From Streptomyces sp. FIT100 (GTDB taxonomy: Bacteria; Actinomycetota; Actinomycetes; Streptomycetales; Streptomycetaceae), in assembly GCF_024584805.1 (NCBI RefSeq), contig NZ_CP075715.1:682001-746000 (forward strand): DNA of 64,000 nucleotides, written 5' to 3'. Below the pieces are notes generated by a model. It had not been told where the DNA came from and did no database searches. It saw only the letters and a program-made list of their open reading frames with translations. The number at the start of each line of letters is the position of its first letter. The first letter of the stretch is position 1. Both the position numbers and the translations under genes were made by a program. Shown here piece by piece: positions 54,001 to 62,201 of the stretch.

Positions 54001-54108
54001 GGGCAGCAGGGTGGCCAGGAGAGCTGTGAGCGCGGCGAGCACAAGCCCCCATGGCCGGAGAGGGCTGCGCCGCCGGACGGGTGGCGGCGCGTGGACAGTG
54101 CGGTACAC
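51076..54108 (-). CDS. Secreted GH13 alpha-amylase with tandem CBM25 and Fn3 domains
   Basis: A 1010-aa secreted starch-degrading enzyme. After a signal peptide (about 1-43) come two near-identical starch-binding modules of CBM25 type (about 57-150 and 160-255; each has LHWAPxGGSWTTVPGT and WQATFNNG), a fibronectin type III domain (about 265-350) and the GH13 barrel. Catalytic residues are D642 (GFRVDTAVH), E681 (FVFGEVGA) and D799 (YVDSHD). It lies 44 bp downstream of an isoamylase gene on the same strand, so the two form an operon for starch and glycogen breakdown outside the cell. Confidence 0.93.
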   Translation of the reverse strand: MYRTVHAPPPVRRRSPLRPWGLVLAALTALLATLLPAMTVSAAPTASDGSESAAANSATVYYHTASRNWSAYHLHWAPTGGSWTTVPGTTMAAACTDWVKLTVDLGAATTWQATFNNGSGTWDNNGGANYQLGTGTITVRDGAVAHSDPCGTTEPPTGNTATVWYSTTTVGWPTVNLHWAPAGGSWTTVPGTGMEAACTGWVRKTVDLGAATTWQATFNNGNGVWDNNNGANYQLGDGNTTVRDHVATADASDPCEAVTPDTTAPTVPTAVTANATGTAVVLTWNASTDNVTVTGYQITRTGGTHGTSVTNTSSTVHSESGLEENTSYCYTVKALDAAGNLSAASAEDCATTGTAPPPAAPGTPLGGDPRKDPVYFVLTARFNDGDTSNNRGGSQHVKSGNAANNDPMFRGDFKGLIQKLDYIKGLGFSAIWISPVVLNRSDYDYHGYHGFDFYKVDARLESAGASYQDLINATHAKGMKIYQDVVYNHSSRWGAKGLFTPTVYGVRDAQWSWYYDEKNEGFTYDGLTIDPVSGKSYYNGDLWSTAEPPGNTCLNWGTPTGAKSPEGYTLYNCQWPDPTKKMFPSTLYHQCWIGNWEGEDSRSCWIHEDLADFNTENPAVQQYLIGAYNKYIGMGVDGFRVDTAVHIPRVTWNRRFLPAIQEEATRRFGAAKAADFFVFGEVGAFVNDKWNRGSVNHSAQFFTWKERKEYAADDVQAALEQYTYENDLGTGNQPTSTNAFLNGNSYHAPDHSRFSGMNIIDMRMHMNFGYASNAFHNGKDSDDSVNDATYNVVYVDSHDYGPNKSKERYTGGTDAWAENMALMWTFRGIPTLYYGSETEFQAGKQIDCGPTCPLATTGRAYYGDQIAGEVTASDFSVVSSASGAVATTLSKPLVKHVQRLNMIRRTIPALQMGQYSTEGISGTMAFKRRYTNTTTGVDSFALVTVTDGATFTGIPNGTYKDAVTGDVRTVSNGTLGVAGPGKGNLRVYVLDLGGSNAAPGKIGADGPYLR

Positions 54109-54152
54109 GGTGCGGCTCCTCGATCGGTGACGGGTCGGTGGGAGGTGCGGGG

Positions 54153-56513
54153 CTACTTGGCGATCAGCAGCAGGGTCGCGCGGCCGTGCAGGCGGTAGAC
54201 GGTTCCCGCGCCGCCGATGAAGGCTTCGGAGCCGGGCTGGGCGACCTGGTCGACGCCTTCCGCCCAGGTGGACGTGTCGGTGGCGCGGTACCAGTTCTTG
54301 CCCGCCCCTGGGGACGGGAGGGTGAAGTCGACATCGCCCGACCAGCCGTTGTAGCCCACGTACAGGGCGCTGCTGGAGTCACCGAGCTCCGTGCCGTCGA
54401 TACGCCAGCCCAGGGCGTGGTTGTTCGGGTTGGACCAGTACGTACCGTCCGGGGCGCTTCCGGCAGGTGTGAACCAGTTCAACTGCCCCATGCCGTTGGC
54501 GTTGGTGTCGGCCGCGGTGTAGAAGCCGGTCGGACGCAGCGCGGAGTGGGCCTTGCGAAACGCGATCATCCGCTGGACGTAGGTGCGGAACGTGCTCTGG
54601 TCGCCACTCCAGGAGGTGGTGAGCCAGTTGGCGGAGGAGTCCAGATTGTAGGGGTTGTTGTTGCACCGGACGGAGCGCAGGTATTCGTCGCCGCCGGTCG
54701 TCATCGGTGTCCCCGCGGAGAGCATGAGCAGGGCGAAGCCGTTGCGTGCGGCCTTTCGCTGGTCGGCCGCGTTGCCGGCCTGGTCCCAGGAGAGGTTGTA
54801 GTCGGACCCTCCGTCGGAAGGGCCGTAGGGCCAGGGCCGGCTGTTGTTCTTGGAATTGCACATGTACAGATCGGCGAGGGTGAACCCGTCGTGGGCGACG
54901 GCGAAGTTGACGGAGTTGTACGGGGCCCGGCCGTCGTCCTGGTACAGGTCCGATGAGCCGGCGAAGCGGGTGGCGAGTTCGCTCGGAGTGACGTTCTCGA
55001 CGCCCATGGTGTTCTGGTCGCGGCGTACCGTGTCGCGGAACTTGTCGTTCCATTCGGACCAGCCGGCGGGGAAGTTGCCGACCTGGTAGGTACCGCTGCC
55101 CAGGGCCCACGGCTCGGCTATCCAGTCGGTGCCGGTTCCCCCGGTGGCGGGACGGGCAGGCATCAGGGCGGTGATCCGGTTGAGGGCGGTGCCCGGATCG
55201 GTACGGCTGTACTGGAAGCAGCCGTGCTGGCAGGTGTTGCCGAGGACCGGCGCGAGGTCGAAGCGGAAGCCGTCGACGCCGAGGGTGTCCTTCCAGTAGG
55301 CGAGGGAATCGGTGATCAGGTTCCGGGTGACGGGGTGGTACGTGTTGACGTTGCCGCCGACGCCCGTGTTGTCCCACGGGCTCTGCATGTCACTGGTGAG
55401 GGAGTAATAGGCGGGGTTGTCGAGGCCCCGCAGGGACAGCAGGCTGTAGGTGTTCTTGTCGTTCGCGTTCCAGGGCCCGCCCTCGCCCGTGTGGTTGTAG
55501 ACCACGTCCGTGAAGACCTTGATGCCTGCGTCGTGGTAAGCCCTGACCATCTCCTTGAACTCGCTGGTCGGCCCACCGGGCGACTTGTCGGAGGAGTAAC
55601 GGCGGTCCGGCGCGAAGTAGTTGAGCGTCGAGTAGCCCCAGTAGTTGTCGCCGGCGGTGCCGGTCGGGTCGACGTCGTTCGCGTCGTTCTGCGTCTCCTG
55701 GACGGGCAGGAACTCCACCGCCGTGACACCGAGCGCCGCGAGATCGGCGGCCTTGAGCGCCGCGCCCTTGTACGTGCCCCGATAGGCCGCCGGCACGGAG
55801 GGATCGTTCTTGGTGAGCCCGCGGACATGCACCTCGTAGACGATGTCGTCCTTCAGCGCTCTGGTCGGCTTGGTGCCGGTGCTCGTGGCTCCGTCGGCAA
55901 GGACGACGCCCTTGGGGGCCTGGGTCCCGCTGTCCGCGCCGCGGTGCTGTGGGCCCGTCCCGTAGACCGCCCCGTCGGCGCCGCCCGGGGTGATCGGGTC
56001 ATGGCTCAGTTCCGGCGCGTACGGGTCGGTCAGGAGCTTGTTGGGGTTGAAGCGATTGCCGGCGGCGTCGACGTCGGCGATGAACCCGGCGGTCGACCCC
56101 TTCGTCCAGGCGGGATCGTAGGGCCAGTTGGGACCCCACGCCCGGTATCCGTAGTACACAGCCCCGCTGATGCCGTACTGCCCTTGGATCGCCGCCACCG
56201 GCACGGACACCGACCAGACGTTCGTCGCGGCGTCCTTGGTGAGGGGGACGGCGGCGGCTTCCTGGCTTCCGGATGCCGTCCGGTAGAGGTAGAGGTCGAT
56301 CCGGCCGGCCCGTGACGAGTGGACCCGGAACTCGATGGAGGCTCCACCGGTGTCGTAATGGGCCCCGAGAGGGCCGCCGGAGGCCGCGGCGGCAGGGACG
56401 ACGAAGGCGCCGGGCGCCCCCGGCCCGGCGAAGGTGGCGGCCAGGACCGCCGTCGCGGCAAGTACACCGAGACGGGGAGCTCTTCGTATACGGGCAGGGC
56501 GGGACACACTCAC
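54153..56513 (-). CDS. Secreted isoamylase-type glycogen/starch debranching enzyme
   Basis: A 786-aa secreted GH13 enzyme that cleaves alpha-1,6 branches. The signal peptide occupies about 1-43. A CBM48/E-set domain (PLGAHYDTGGASIEFRVHS ... VYYGYRAWGPNWPYDP) precedes the barrel. Catalytic residues are D419 (GFRFDLAPVLGN), E467 (WIAEPWALG) and the Asp of VAHDGFT; the region-I motif is FTDVVYNHTGEG. The large inserted loops match Pseudomonas-type isoamylase rather than cytoplasmic GlgX. It leads the operon with alpha-amylase downstream and is preceded by tandem CTGCAA palindromes. Confidence 0.93.
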   Translation of the reverse strand: MSVSRPARIRRAPRLGVLAATAVLAATFAGPGAPGAFVVPAAAASGGPLGAHYDTGGASIEFRVHSSRAGRIDLYLYRTASGSQEAAAVPLTKDAATNVWSVSVPVAAIQGQYGISGAVYYGYRAWGPNWPYDPAWTKGSTAGFIADVDAAGNRFNPNKLLTDPYAPELSHDPITPGGADGAVYGTGPQHRGADSGTQAPKGVVLADGATSTGTKPTRALKDDIVYEVHVRGLTKNDPSVPAAYRGTYKGAALKAADLAALGVTAVEFLPVQETQNDANDVDPTGTAGDNYWGYSTLNYFAPDRRYSSDKSPGGPTSEFKEMVRAYHDAGIKVFTDVVYNHTGEGGPWNANDKNTYSLLSLRGLDNPAYYSLTSDMQSPWDNTGVGGNVNTYHPVTRNLITDSLAYWKDTLGVDGFRFDLAPVLGNTCQHGCFQYSRTDPGTALNRITALMPARPATGGTGTDWIAEPWALGSGTYQVGNFPAGWSEWNDKFRDTVRRDQNTMGVENVTPSELATRFAGSSDLYQDDGRAPYNSVNFAVAHDGFTLADLYMCNSKNNSRPWPYGPSDGGSDYNLSWDQAGNAADQRKAARNGFALLMLSAGTPMTTGGDEYLRSVRCNNNPYNLDSSANWLTTSWSGDQSTFRTYVQRMIAFRKAHSALRPTGFYTAADTNANGMGQLNWFTPAGSAPDGTYWSNPNNHALGWRIDGTELGDSSSALYVGYNGWSGDVDFTLPSPGAGKNWYRATDTSTWAEGVDQVAQPGSEAFIGGAGTVYRLHGRATLLLIAK

Positions 56514-56574
56514 GGCGGCTCCTGACTGCGAGAGTGGGCGGATGGCCCGGCGCGCCGGGCATCACAGCGACAGC

Positions 56575-56613
56575 CTGCAAGGCATTGCAGAATGTTGCTG
56601 CAAGCTAGTGCAG
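56575..56613. promoter_or_regulatory. Tandem MalR-like operators upstream of isoamylase
   Basis: CTGCAAGGCATTGCAG (56575-56590) is a perfect 6-4-6 inverted repeat; CTGCAAGCTAGTGCAG (56598-56613) is a copy with one arm mismatch, starting 23 bp further on. CTGCAA/TTGCAG repeats are known at Streptomyces amylase promoters controlled by LacI-family regulators. The sites lie about 60-100 bp upstream of the isoamylase start. Confidence 0.7.
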
Positions 56614-56719
56614 CCAGATGGGCCCGTAAAGGTTTCCGACAGGTTTCGTTCCACTTCAACAGCCAGTGATTACGGCGGCGTAGGGGTGGACCGGCCGACA
56701 CAGGTGACGCGTCCATGGC

Positions 56720-57319
56720 TCACACCCGAGCCGCCGCCCGCAAGTCCTGGTCGACGGCACGGATGTCCTCGTCGGTGAGCGAGGTATGCGTGTGCGCGAT
56801 CGCCTGCAGACAGTCGTCGTGGTGAGCCGGGCCGGGGCCGGTCGAACCGGCCCGGCCGCAGGAAGGCCGGGTCCAGACTGCGGACCGCGCTGGTCGCGCA
56901 GATCAGCAGTCTGCGCTCTCCGCGTCGGAACTGCCGGATGAGCTTGAGGAGCTCGTTGGTCACGCAGTGGGCCAGTGTGGTCGGATAACGCCGCTCGGAG
57001 GCGGTCTCCTCCGCATCGTCGAAGAACAACACGACCTGTTGCAGGTGGTCGACCCGGGAGAGCTGCTGCACCGCAGACCGGCCGCCACTCCATGCGGCTC
57101 GGCGGCGAGCTGCCAGGGGAACACCTCGATGAAGGCCCAGCACAGCCGGGAGGCCACCGCCCGCGCGAACGTGGTCTTGCCAGTGCCCGGCGGCACGACC
57201 AGCACCACGGTCCGGGGGGGGCGGCGCCAGCCGGAAGCGCTCCGCGGCCAGCGGACGTTCCAGGGCAGCACGAGCTCGAAGTAGCTCAGGTCGGGCCGGC
57301 CGGTGTATCCCGAATTCAC
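56720..57319 (-). pseudogene. Frameshifted AAA ATPase
   Basis: Pieces of one AAA+ ATPase lie in three frames. From the GTG at 57319 (GGAGG upstream) comes MNSGYTGRPDLSYFELVLPW, then Walker A in VVPPGTGKTTFARAVASRL and PWQLAAEPHGVAAGLR. A second frame gives VDHLQQVVLFFDDAEETASE (Walker B), HCVTNELLKLIRQF and LLICATSAVRSLDPAFLRPG. A third gives LQAIAHTHTSLTDEDIRAVD and the stop at 56720. A run of eight G/C bases near 57211-57218 marks one shift. Sequencing error cannot be excluded, but several shifts suggest a true pseudogene. Intact relatives have about 200 residues or more. Confidence 0.75.
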
Positions 57320-57551
57320 GAAAGCCTCCTCACCGGGCCTCCACCCCACGGCAGGTTGAACAGCTCAATGAGTTGAGGACGGGTCCGTGCAACCCGTTCA
57401 ACACGTCAGTGGTCCCGGAAGATGGCGCGGTGCCGGCAGTCGGGCTGCAATGGGGAGGATCGCCCGTCTCGGACGTTCGTGCCATTGGCAGCGTGGTTCA
57501 AGGGCATCGACCGCATGGTGCCGGGCCAGGGTGAGCGACCTGGAGGGCGGC

Positions 57552-58526
57552 GTGGTTTCGATCTACGACCTGATCGTGCCGGGGGGCAAGCAGGTAAATC
57601 CGCATGCCGAAGCCGCGGAGGCAGTCGCGCATCAGGAGGGTGCGGCCCTCGGAATCGATCTGCCGCATTCACATGAGTACGCGACGATGTCGGCCTACCT
57701 GTTCCCCCACGCTGCCGCGGACCGGCTGATGGCGATCATCCTGCTGAACAACATTCTCTTCTACGTGGACGACATGTTCTCCTCGCTGCGGTACAGCCCT
57801 ACCGACCGACGAAACGAGGCGCTCCACACCTACCGCCAGTGCGTCAGGGTCTTCCGCGGAGATAACACACCGCGCGCCGGTGATCGCCTAGGTGCCGCGT
57901 TCCTCAGGTTGCGGACTGTGATGCTTCAGATGGCACCGGAGGCGGCCATGAAACGGTTGCCGGATTCGCTGGAAAGGCACCTGGCAGCGACCCTCACCCC
58001 CAGGGCCTCGATCACGACCGGCCGCCGGATGGACATGAACCGCTACATCCAAGTCCGCAAGCACGATTGCGGGATGGGCGTTGTCATCAACTTGATCGAG
58101 TTCAGCGAGGGTATGTCCCTGGCCGACATGGTCTGGGCCGACCCGATGGTCGCCAGATGCCGCGATGAGCTGATCCTCATCGGCGGCTTGATGAACGACA
58201 TCTTCTCCTACGACAAAGAGGTCCGCCAAGGTCAACCGTTCAACCTCGTCTGCGTCCTGATGGAAAACGCAGGGTGCGACGAAAACGCAGCCCTCCGACG
58301 CGCCATCGCAATGGTCAACGAGGTCTCCGGGAAGTTCTTGGCTGACCTGAAACACCCCGCGCTGGTGGAACTCGTCAAGGCCGAGCCCGATCTCAGGCAC
58401 TATCTCTGCGGCCTGCACGACCAGGCGAACGCGAGCTTCCACTGGCAAATGGACACTAATCGGTATCGCTCCCCGCAATCACCGTTCCCTGAACTGCGGG
58501 CACTGCTGCAAAGGGAGTTTGAGTGA
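57552..58526 (+). CDS. Class I terpene synthase
   Basis: A 324-aa all-helical terpene cyclase converting a linear prenyl diphosphate (probably FPP or GGPP) into a cyclic hydrocarbon or alcohol. The metal-binding NSE triad is clear: N215, S219 and E223 in NDIFSYDKE. The first aspartate motif is Y-V-D73-D74-M-F-S-S and lacks the usual third acidic residue. The C-terminal RY pair is present (NRYRSP). The GTG at 57552 (VVSIYDLIVPGG) was chosen since GGAGGG lies four bases upstream. It is translationally coupled to a P450 (GTGA). The product cannot be predicted from the sequence alone. Confidence 0.9.
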   Translation: MVSIYDLIVPGGKQVNPHAEAAEAVAHQEGAALGIDLPHSHEYATMSAYLFPHAAADRLMAIILLNNILFYVDDMFSSLRYSPTDRRNEALHTYRQCVRVFRGDNTPRAGDRLGAAFLRLRTVMLQMAPEAAMKRLPDSLERHLAATLTPRASITTGRRMDMNRYIQVRKHDCGMGVVINLIEFSEGMSLADMVWADPMVARCRDELILIGGLMNDIFSYDKEVRQGQPFNLVCVLMENAGCDENAALRRAIAMVNEVSGKFLADLKHPALVELVKAEPDLRHYLCGLHDQANASFHWQMDTNRYRSPQSPFPELRALLQREFE

Positions 58527-59869
58527 CCGTCAACGATCACCGGCGCGCTGTGCCATCGGCCCGGCGGAGGATTCCCCTCGTCGGAAACGCCTTGTCCCTT
58601 CTTCACGACCCGGTCGCGTTTCTGACCTCGCTGCACCGGCAGGGCGACATCGTCCGCGTCCACATCGGTGCCTGGCCCGTGTACTTCGTGACCACACCCG
58701 AGCTGGTCTGGCAGGTGCTGGTCACGGACGCCGTGGACTTCGAACTCGGCCGGATCCTCGAGCGTCAGCGCGTGGTCTTCCGGAACGGAATCGTCACCGC
58801 TGACGGCGACCTGCACCGGCGGCAGAGGCTGCTCATGCAACCAGCCTTCCACCGCTCAAGGATCGAGCACTACATCACGACCATGAACGAGCACGCCGAC
58901 GCCATGGCGGGCGCCTGGCGCCCTGGGCAGTCCCTCGCCCTCGATGAGCACTTGCACGAACTCATGCTGACCATCATCACCTCGACGATGTTCTCCGCCG
59001 ACCCCGCAGCCGCCGCGGTCGCCGAGGTCCGCAGATCGCTCCCACTCATCGCCAAGGGCGTGATGATGCGATCAGCGCTCCCGCCGGTATTCGACCGCCT
59101 GCCCATCCCGCTCAACCGCCGCTTCACCGCGGCCAGCGAGAGACTCAGAGCCATCATCATCGAGATCATCGACAACCACGGCGGAGACGGCCACGACCTG
59201 CTCTCCCTCCTGCGGACAGCGCGCGATGACCAGGGCCGGCCAATGAGTAGGGAGCAACTCTGCGACGAGCTGATCGGGATCATGCTCGGCGGCACGGAGG
59301 CCACCGCGAACATCGTCGCCTGGGCATTCCATGAACTCGCCCAAGCGCCACACTGTGCGGACCGGCTCAGCGACGAGATCGACACAGTCCTCGGCGGAAG
59401 GCAACCAGGCGGCCAGGACCTCGCCCGCCTGCCCTACACAGCCAACATCATCAACGAGACCCTCCGTCTGCACTCCCCGCTGCTGAACATGCGCCGAGCC
59501 ACACAACCGGTCCGGATAGCCGGAGTCACCCTGCCTACCGGCACCGAAGTCGCCTTCAGCCCTTACGTCCTCCACCGCGATCCCCGACTGCATGACCAGC
59601 CGGACCGCTTCGTCCCCGAGAGGTGGGACACCGAGGATCCAGCACTCTCACACACGATGTTCCTGCCGTTCGCCGCAGGTCCCCACAAATGCATCGGCGA
59701 GAGCTTCGCGCGAGCCGAAATCGCCATCACCATTGCCGCCATCGCCTCGCGATGGCGGCTACACGCCGCGCCGGGAAACCAGGTCCGCGAAGTCCTGGCA
59801 TCAGTCCCACGCCCGAACGCTCTACCGATGATCGTCCAGCAACGCAGGATCGACCTGCTCCCGCGGTGA
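58523..59869 (+). CDS. Cytochrome P450 coupled to the terpene synthase
   Basis: A 448-aa bacterial P450. Heme ligand C390 is in FAAGPHKCIG, the I-helix oxygen-activation motif is GGTEATAN, the ExxR motif is in INETLRLHSP, and RFVPERW is the PERF-like segment. It resembles the P450s that oxidise sesquiterpenes in Streptomyces (for example those partnering pentalenene and epi-isozizaene synthases). It starts at a GTG overlapping the synthase stop (GTGA), so it almost certainly oxidises the synthase product. Redox partners are not nearby. Confidence 0.95.
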   Translation: MTVNDHRRAVPSARRRIPLVGNALSLLHDPVAFLTSLHRQGDIVRVHIGAWPVYFVTTPELVWQVLVTDAVDFELGRILERQRVVFRNGIVTADGDLHRRQRLLMQPAFHRSRIEHYITTMNEHADAMAGAWRPGQSLALDEHLHELMLTIITSTMFSADPAAAAVAEVRRSLPLIAKGVMMRSALPPVFDRLPIPLNRRFTAASERLRAIIIEIIDNHGGDGHDLLSLLRTARDDQGRPMSREQLCDELIGIMLGGTEATANIVAWAFHELAQAPHCADRLSDEIDTVLGGRQPGGQDLARLPYTANIINETLRLHSPLLNMRRATQPVRIAGVTLPTGTEVAFSPYVLHRDPRLHDQPDRFVPERWDTEDPALSHTMFLPFAAGPHKCIGESFARAEIAITIAAIASRWRLHAAPGNQVREVLASVPRPNALPMIVQQRRIDLLPR

Positions 59870-59879
59870 GGCTGCCCCA

Positions 59880-60287
59880 CCGTGGCACGTTTCGGGACAG
59901 CGGGTTGCGCATGACCTCCAGGGGTCCATCCCCGCGACGCCTTCCAGGAGAGGTCAGCGCGAGGACCACGCTGCCGTCGTGATGCAGTTCCGCGTGGATC
60001 GGGCGCCTGGGAAAAGCTCCCCGCGTGAGTGTGGTCAGTACCCAGCAGGGCAGCCCGGAGCGTGGATTGCTCGCGACGATCTCGAGGCCTGCCAGGTCAG
60101 CACATCGGGGTGGCGGGCGTTCGCGTCGCGCCACCGCAGGTAGGCGTGAAGTGCCCGGGGCTGCGCGGGGTGGTTGCGGTGGCTGGAGTTGGCGACGGTG
60201 AACTGCAAGCCGACGGCACAGTCCAGCTTGAGCCCGAAGAGAGGCCCGTCGGGTGAGCAAGACCGACGATAACCAACGTGGAGGCAT
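59880..60287 (-). pseudogene. Frameshifted gene remnant of unknown function
   Basis: Two protein-like stretches on the minus strand in different frames. One (60035-60287) reads SPDGPLFGLKLDCAVGLQFT, then ALHAYLRWRDANARHPDVL; the other (about 59930-60100) reads GLEIVASNPRSGLPCWVL, then RRPIHAELHHDGSVVLALTS. They join in sense near 60090 if one frameshift is allowed. I do not recognise the family; the ALHAYLRWRDANARHPDVL patch recalls some transposase-associated proteins, but this is weak. The rest of 59870-60513 has no supported gene; GTGTCCGGTGGGTCC at about 60445 may be an old insertion-sequence end. Confidence 0.35.
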
Positions 60288-60513
60288 ATTCAGGCTGGCC
60301 GGCCACTGACATCGTCCAAGCCGTCGCCGCACTGCTCTCCCATCAGCAGACCGCCATGATGCACCGCGGTGCGCGAGCGTGAACACGGCGGCGAATCCGC
60401 AGCCTTCGACGTGCCACCTGCAACCAGGCACGAGTTCGTAAGGGCGTGTCCGGTGGGTCCCGTGACGGGTCTGGCGGTGGATCCGTCGGTCAGAACGAGG
60501 AGGGAGAACAAGC

Positions 60514-60723
60514 TCAGCGCGTGAGCAGGCACCCAGCCGCGACGCCGAGGAAGATCACGGCTCCGAAGAACAGGCCGACGATCTCATGCAGGCGGTACTT
60601 CCAGGTGAACACCCGTGCGCTTTTCGGCCTTTCGGGCAGGTAGGCGACCGGCACATGGGTTCCGAGGTCCAGCCCCGTCGCCGTCGTCGGTGGCCGGAAC
60701 CTGACGGGCCGTTCACCCGTCAT
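60514..60723 (-). CDS. Small DUF3592-like membrane protein, possibly truncated
   Basis: A 69-aa frame: MTGERPVRFRPPTTATGLDL, GTHVPVAYLPERPKSARVF and one membrane helix (EIVGLFFGAVIFLGVAAGCLL). The middle phrase V-x-V-x-Y-x-P-x-x-P-x-x-A is typical of DUF3592 proteins, but these usually have an N-terminal membrane helix that is absent here, so the gene may be 5'-truncated. AGGGGA lies before the ATG. Confidence 0.5.
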   Translation of the reverse strand: MTGERPVRFRPPTTATGLDLGTHVPVAYLPERPKSARVFTWKYRLHEIVGLFFGAVIFLGVAAGCLLTR

Positions 60724-60997
60724 CCGTCCCCTGCTCTCCCTCGCACAGCGCCGCCTGGCACGGGCCGCGCATCAGGAGGACGCGGCACACAACCCGACGG
60801 TTCACGAAGGTGCGCGGGCACACCGACTTCTCGGGCCTACGTTGTCGTGGCTCGGGCCACGAAGCGCCGATTGTCGCCTCAGCCGTCTCGCACACGACTG
60901 CCGCCCCTGATGGGCCTTCGCCGAGTCGAGCCAGTCAACCGAGTCAGTGCAGTCAACTGGCCAGGCACGGCAGGCTCGCCGACCCATCGGACAGGCC

Positions 60998-61684
60998 CTA
61001 CGCGTCGAGGGACTCCGCGGCTTCACGGATCACATCGAGGACGAAGTCAGGATGCGAGAGCATGGGAACGTGGCTGCTGTCCACGGGACGGACATTGGCG
61101 CCCATGCGCTCGGCGGCGGACCGCTCCAGGTCGGGGTGCACGGTACGGTCGTTGTTGGCGACGATGAACCAGCTTGGCTTCGTCCGCCAGGCGGTGCCGG
61201 GAACCTGCTGGTTGAACAGGTCCGCCACTGGCACAGCGCCCGTCGCCAGGACGAGCTTCTGCTCCGCTTCCGGGAGGTCGCCGCAGAAGTGCGGGACGCC
61301 CGAGGGCTTGAGCCACACGCGGCCGTCAGCAACGTCCACGTGCTCGAAGATGGGCGTGCGGGGGAATTTGTCCAGCTGCTCCTGCGACGTCTCGTCCTCG
61401 TCCGGGGCGAGCGCGGCGATGTACACCAGAGCGCCGACGCGGTCGTGGGTGCCCGCTTTGGTGATCAGCGTCCCACCGTAGGAGTGACCGACCAGCACGA
61501 TCGGGCCGGGAACGTGGTTGAGCGTGAAGTTGACGCACGCGACGTCGCTTTCGAGCGAGTCGAGGCCGTGCTGTGAGGCGAAAACCTCGTGCCCTTCAGC
61601 CTGGAGCGTGGGGATGAGCTTGTTGAAGCACGACCCATCCGCCCAGAGTCCGTGGGCGAAGACAATGCTGGGCTTGCCCGCCAT
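60998..61684 (-). CDS. Alpha/beta hydrolase
   Basis: A 228-aa hydrolase with the canonical fold. It starts MAGKPSIVFAHGLWADGSCF (oxyanion HG). The nucleophile elbow is GHSYGG, the acid is probably the Asp in VANNDRTV and the His is in SSHVPMLSHPDF. AGGAGGA lies just before the ATG at 61684; the long frame upstream is not coding. This subgroup is annotated as esterases or haloperoxidase-like hydrolases in actinobacteria. A conspicuously AT-rich promoter stretch precedes it. Confidence 0.9.
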   Translation of the reverse strand: MAGKPSIVFAHGLWADGSCFNKLIPTLQAEGHEVFASQHGLDSLESDVACVNFTLNHVPGPIVLVGHSYGGTLITKAGTHDRVGALVYIAALAPDEDETSQEQLDKFPRTPIFEHVDVADGRVWLKPSGVPHFCGDLPEAEQKLVLATGAVPVADLFNQQVPGTAWRTKPSWFIVANNDRTVHPDLERSAAERMGANVRPVDSSHVPMLSHPDFVLDVIREAAESLDA

Positions 61685-62201
61685 GGCATTTCCTCCTACA
61701 GAGAGATCAAATACGAAAAATTGCACCACATTGCACGTTTGGTGCCTATTCTTGCGTGATGGCCGGGCGTGTCCCCCCATCCCAATTGTTGGGCCGATGA
61801 GGTTGAACGTGTTGTCGTGGCGGTCATCCGTTGAGCCACCGGAATCACCGCGATCGCCGCGACCATCGCCTTCCCTTTGAACGTCGCGACGCTGCTGGTG
61901 GGATTCGGCGAGATCAGGCGGCACAGGCGCGCGGCCGGCAGCCGGAATCCTGAACGGCAATGGACAGCGACGGTACCGAAGACCTGCCCACGCTGGTGGA
62001 CCAGGCCTTCCAGGCCCTGCACGGCTGAGCCGACCACACCCCGAGAGCCGCAGGCGCGGGGAGGACGGCCCCGACGCCGCGCAGCCGCCACTCCCCCGGG
62101 CTTCCTGCCCCCTCCACCCCACAGCGCAACTCCCTCACCATAATTATCTGTACGTCCTGTACATTTTTTACAGAGACTCGCGCCCCGAGGAGAGGTACGC
62201 C
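61685..62201. promoter_or_regulatory. Intergenic region with AT-rich promoters of the hydrolase and clpP genes
   Basis: No supported gene. Two AT-rich islands stand out: 61700-61760 before the hydrolase, with repeated TTGCAC, and 62138-62175 before clpP. The latter contains a 5-5-5 inverted repeat TGTAC-GTCCT-GTACA (62149-62163) and a wider CTGTA...TACAG pair (62148-62174), likely a regulator site. A 22-codon plus-strand frame near 61960-62030 (ending [11 protein letters not shown]) looks like the tail of a TetR protein but has no body. Confidence 0.5.

Noticed and set aside
60440..60460. GTGTCCGGTGGGTCC as an insertion-sequence end
   Set aside because: No second terminal repeat, no target duplication and no transposase frame were found.
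61960..62030. Short plus-strand frame ending [11 protein letters not shown]
   Set aside because: Looks like the end of a TetR protein but nothing upstream supports a body.
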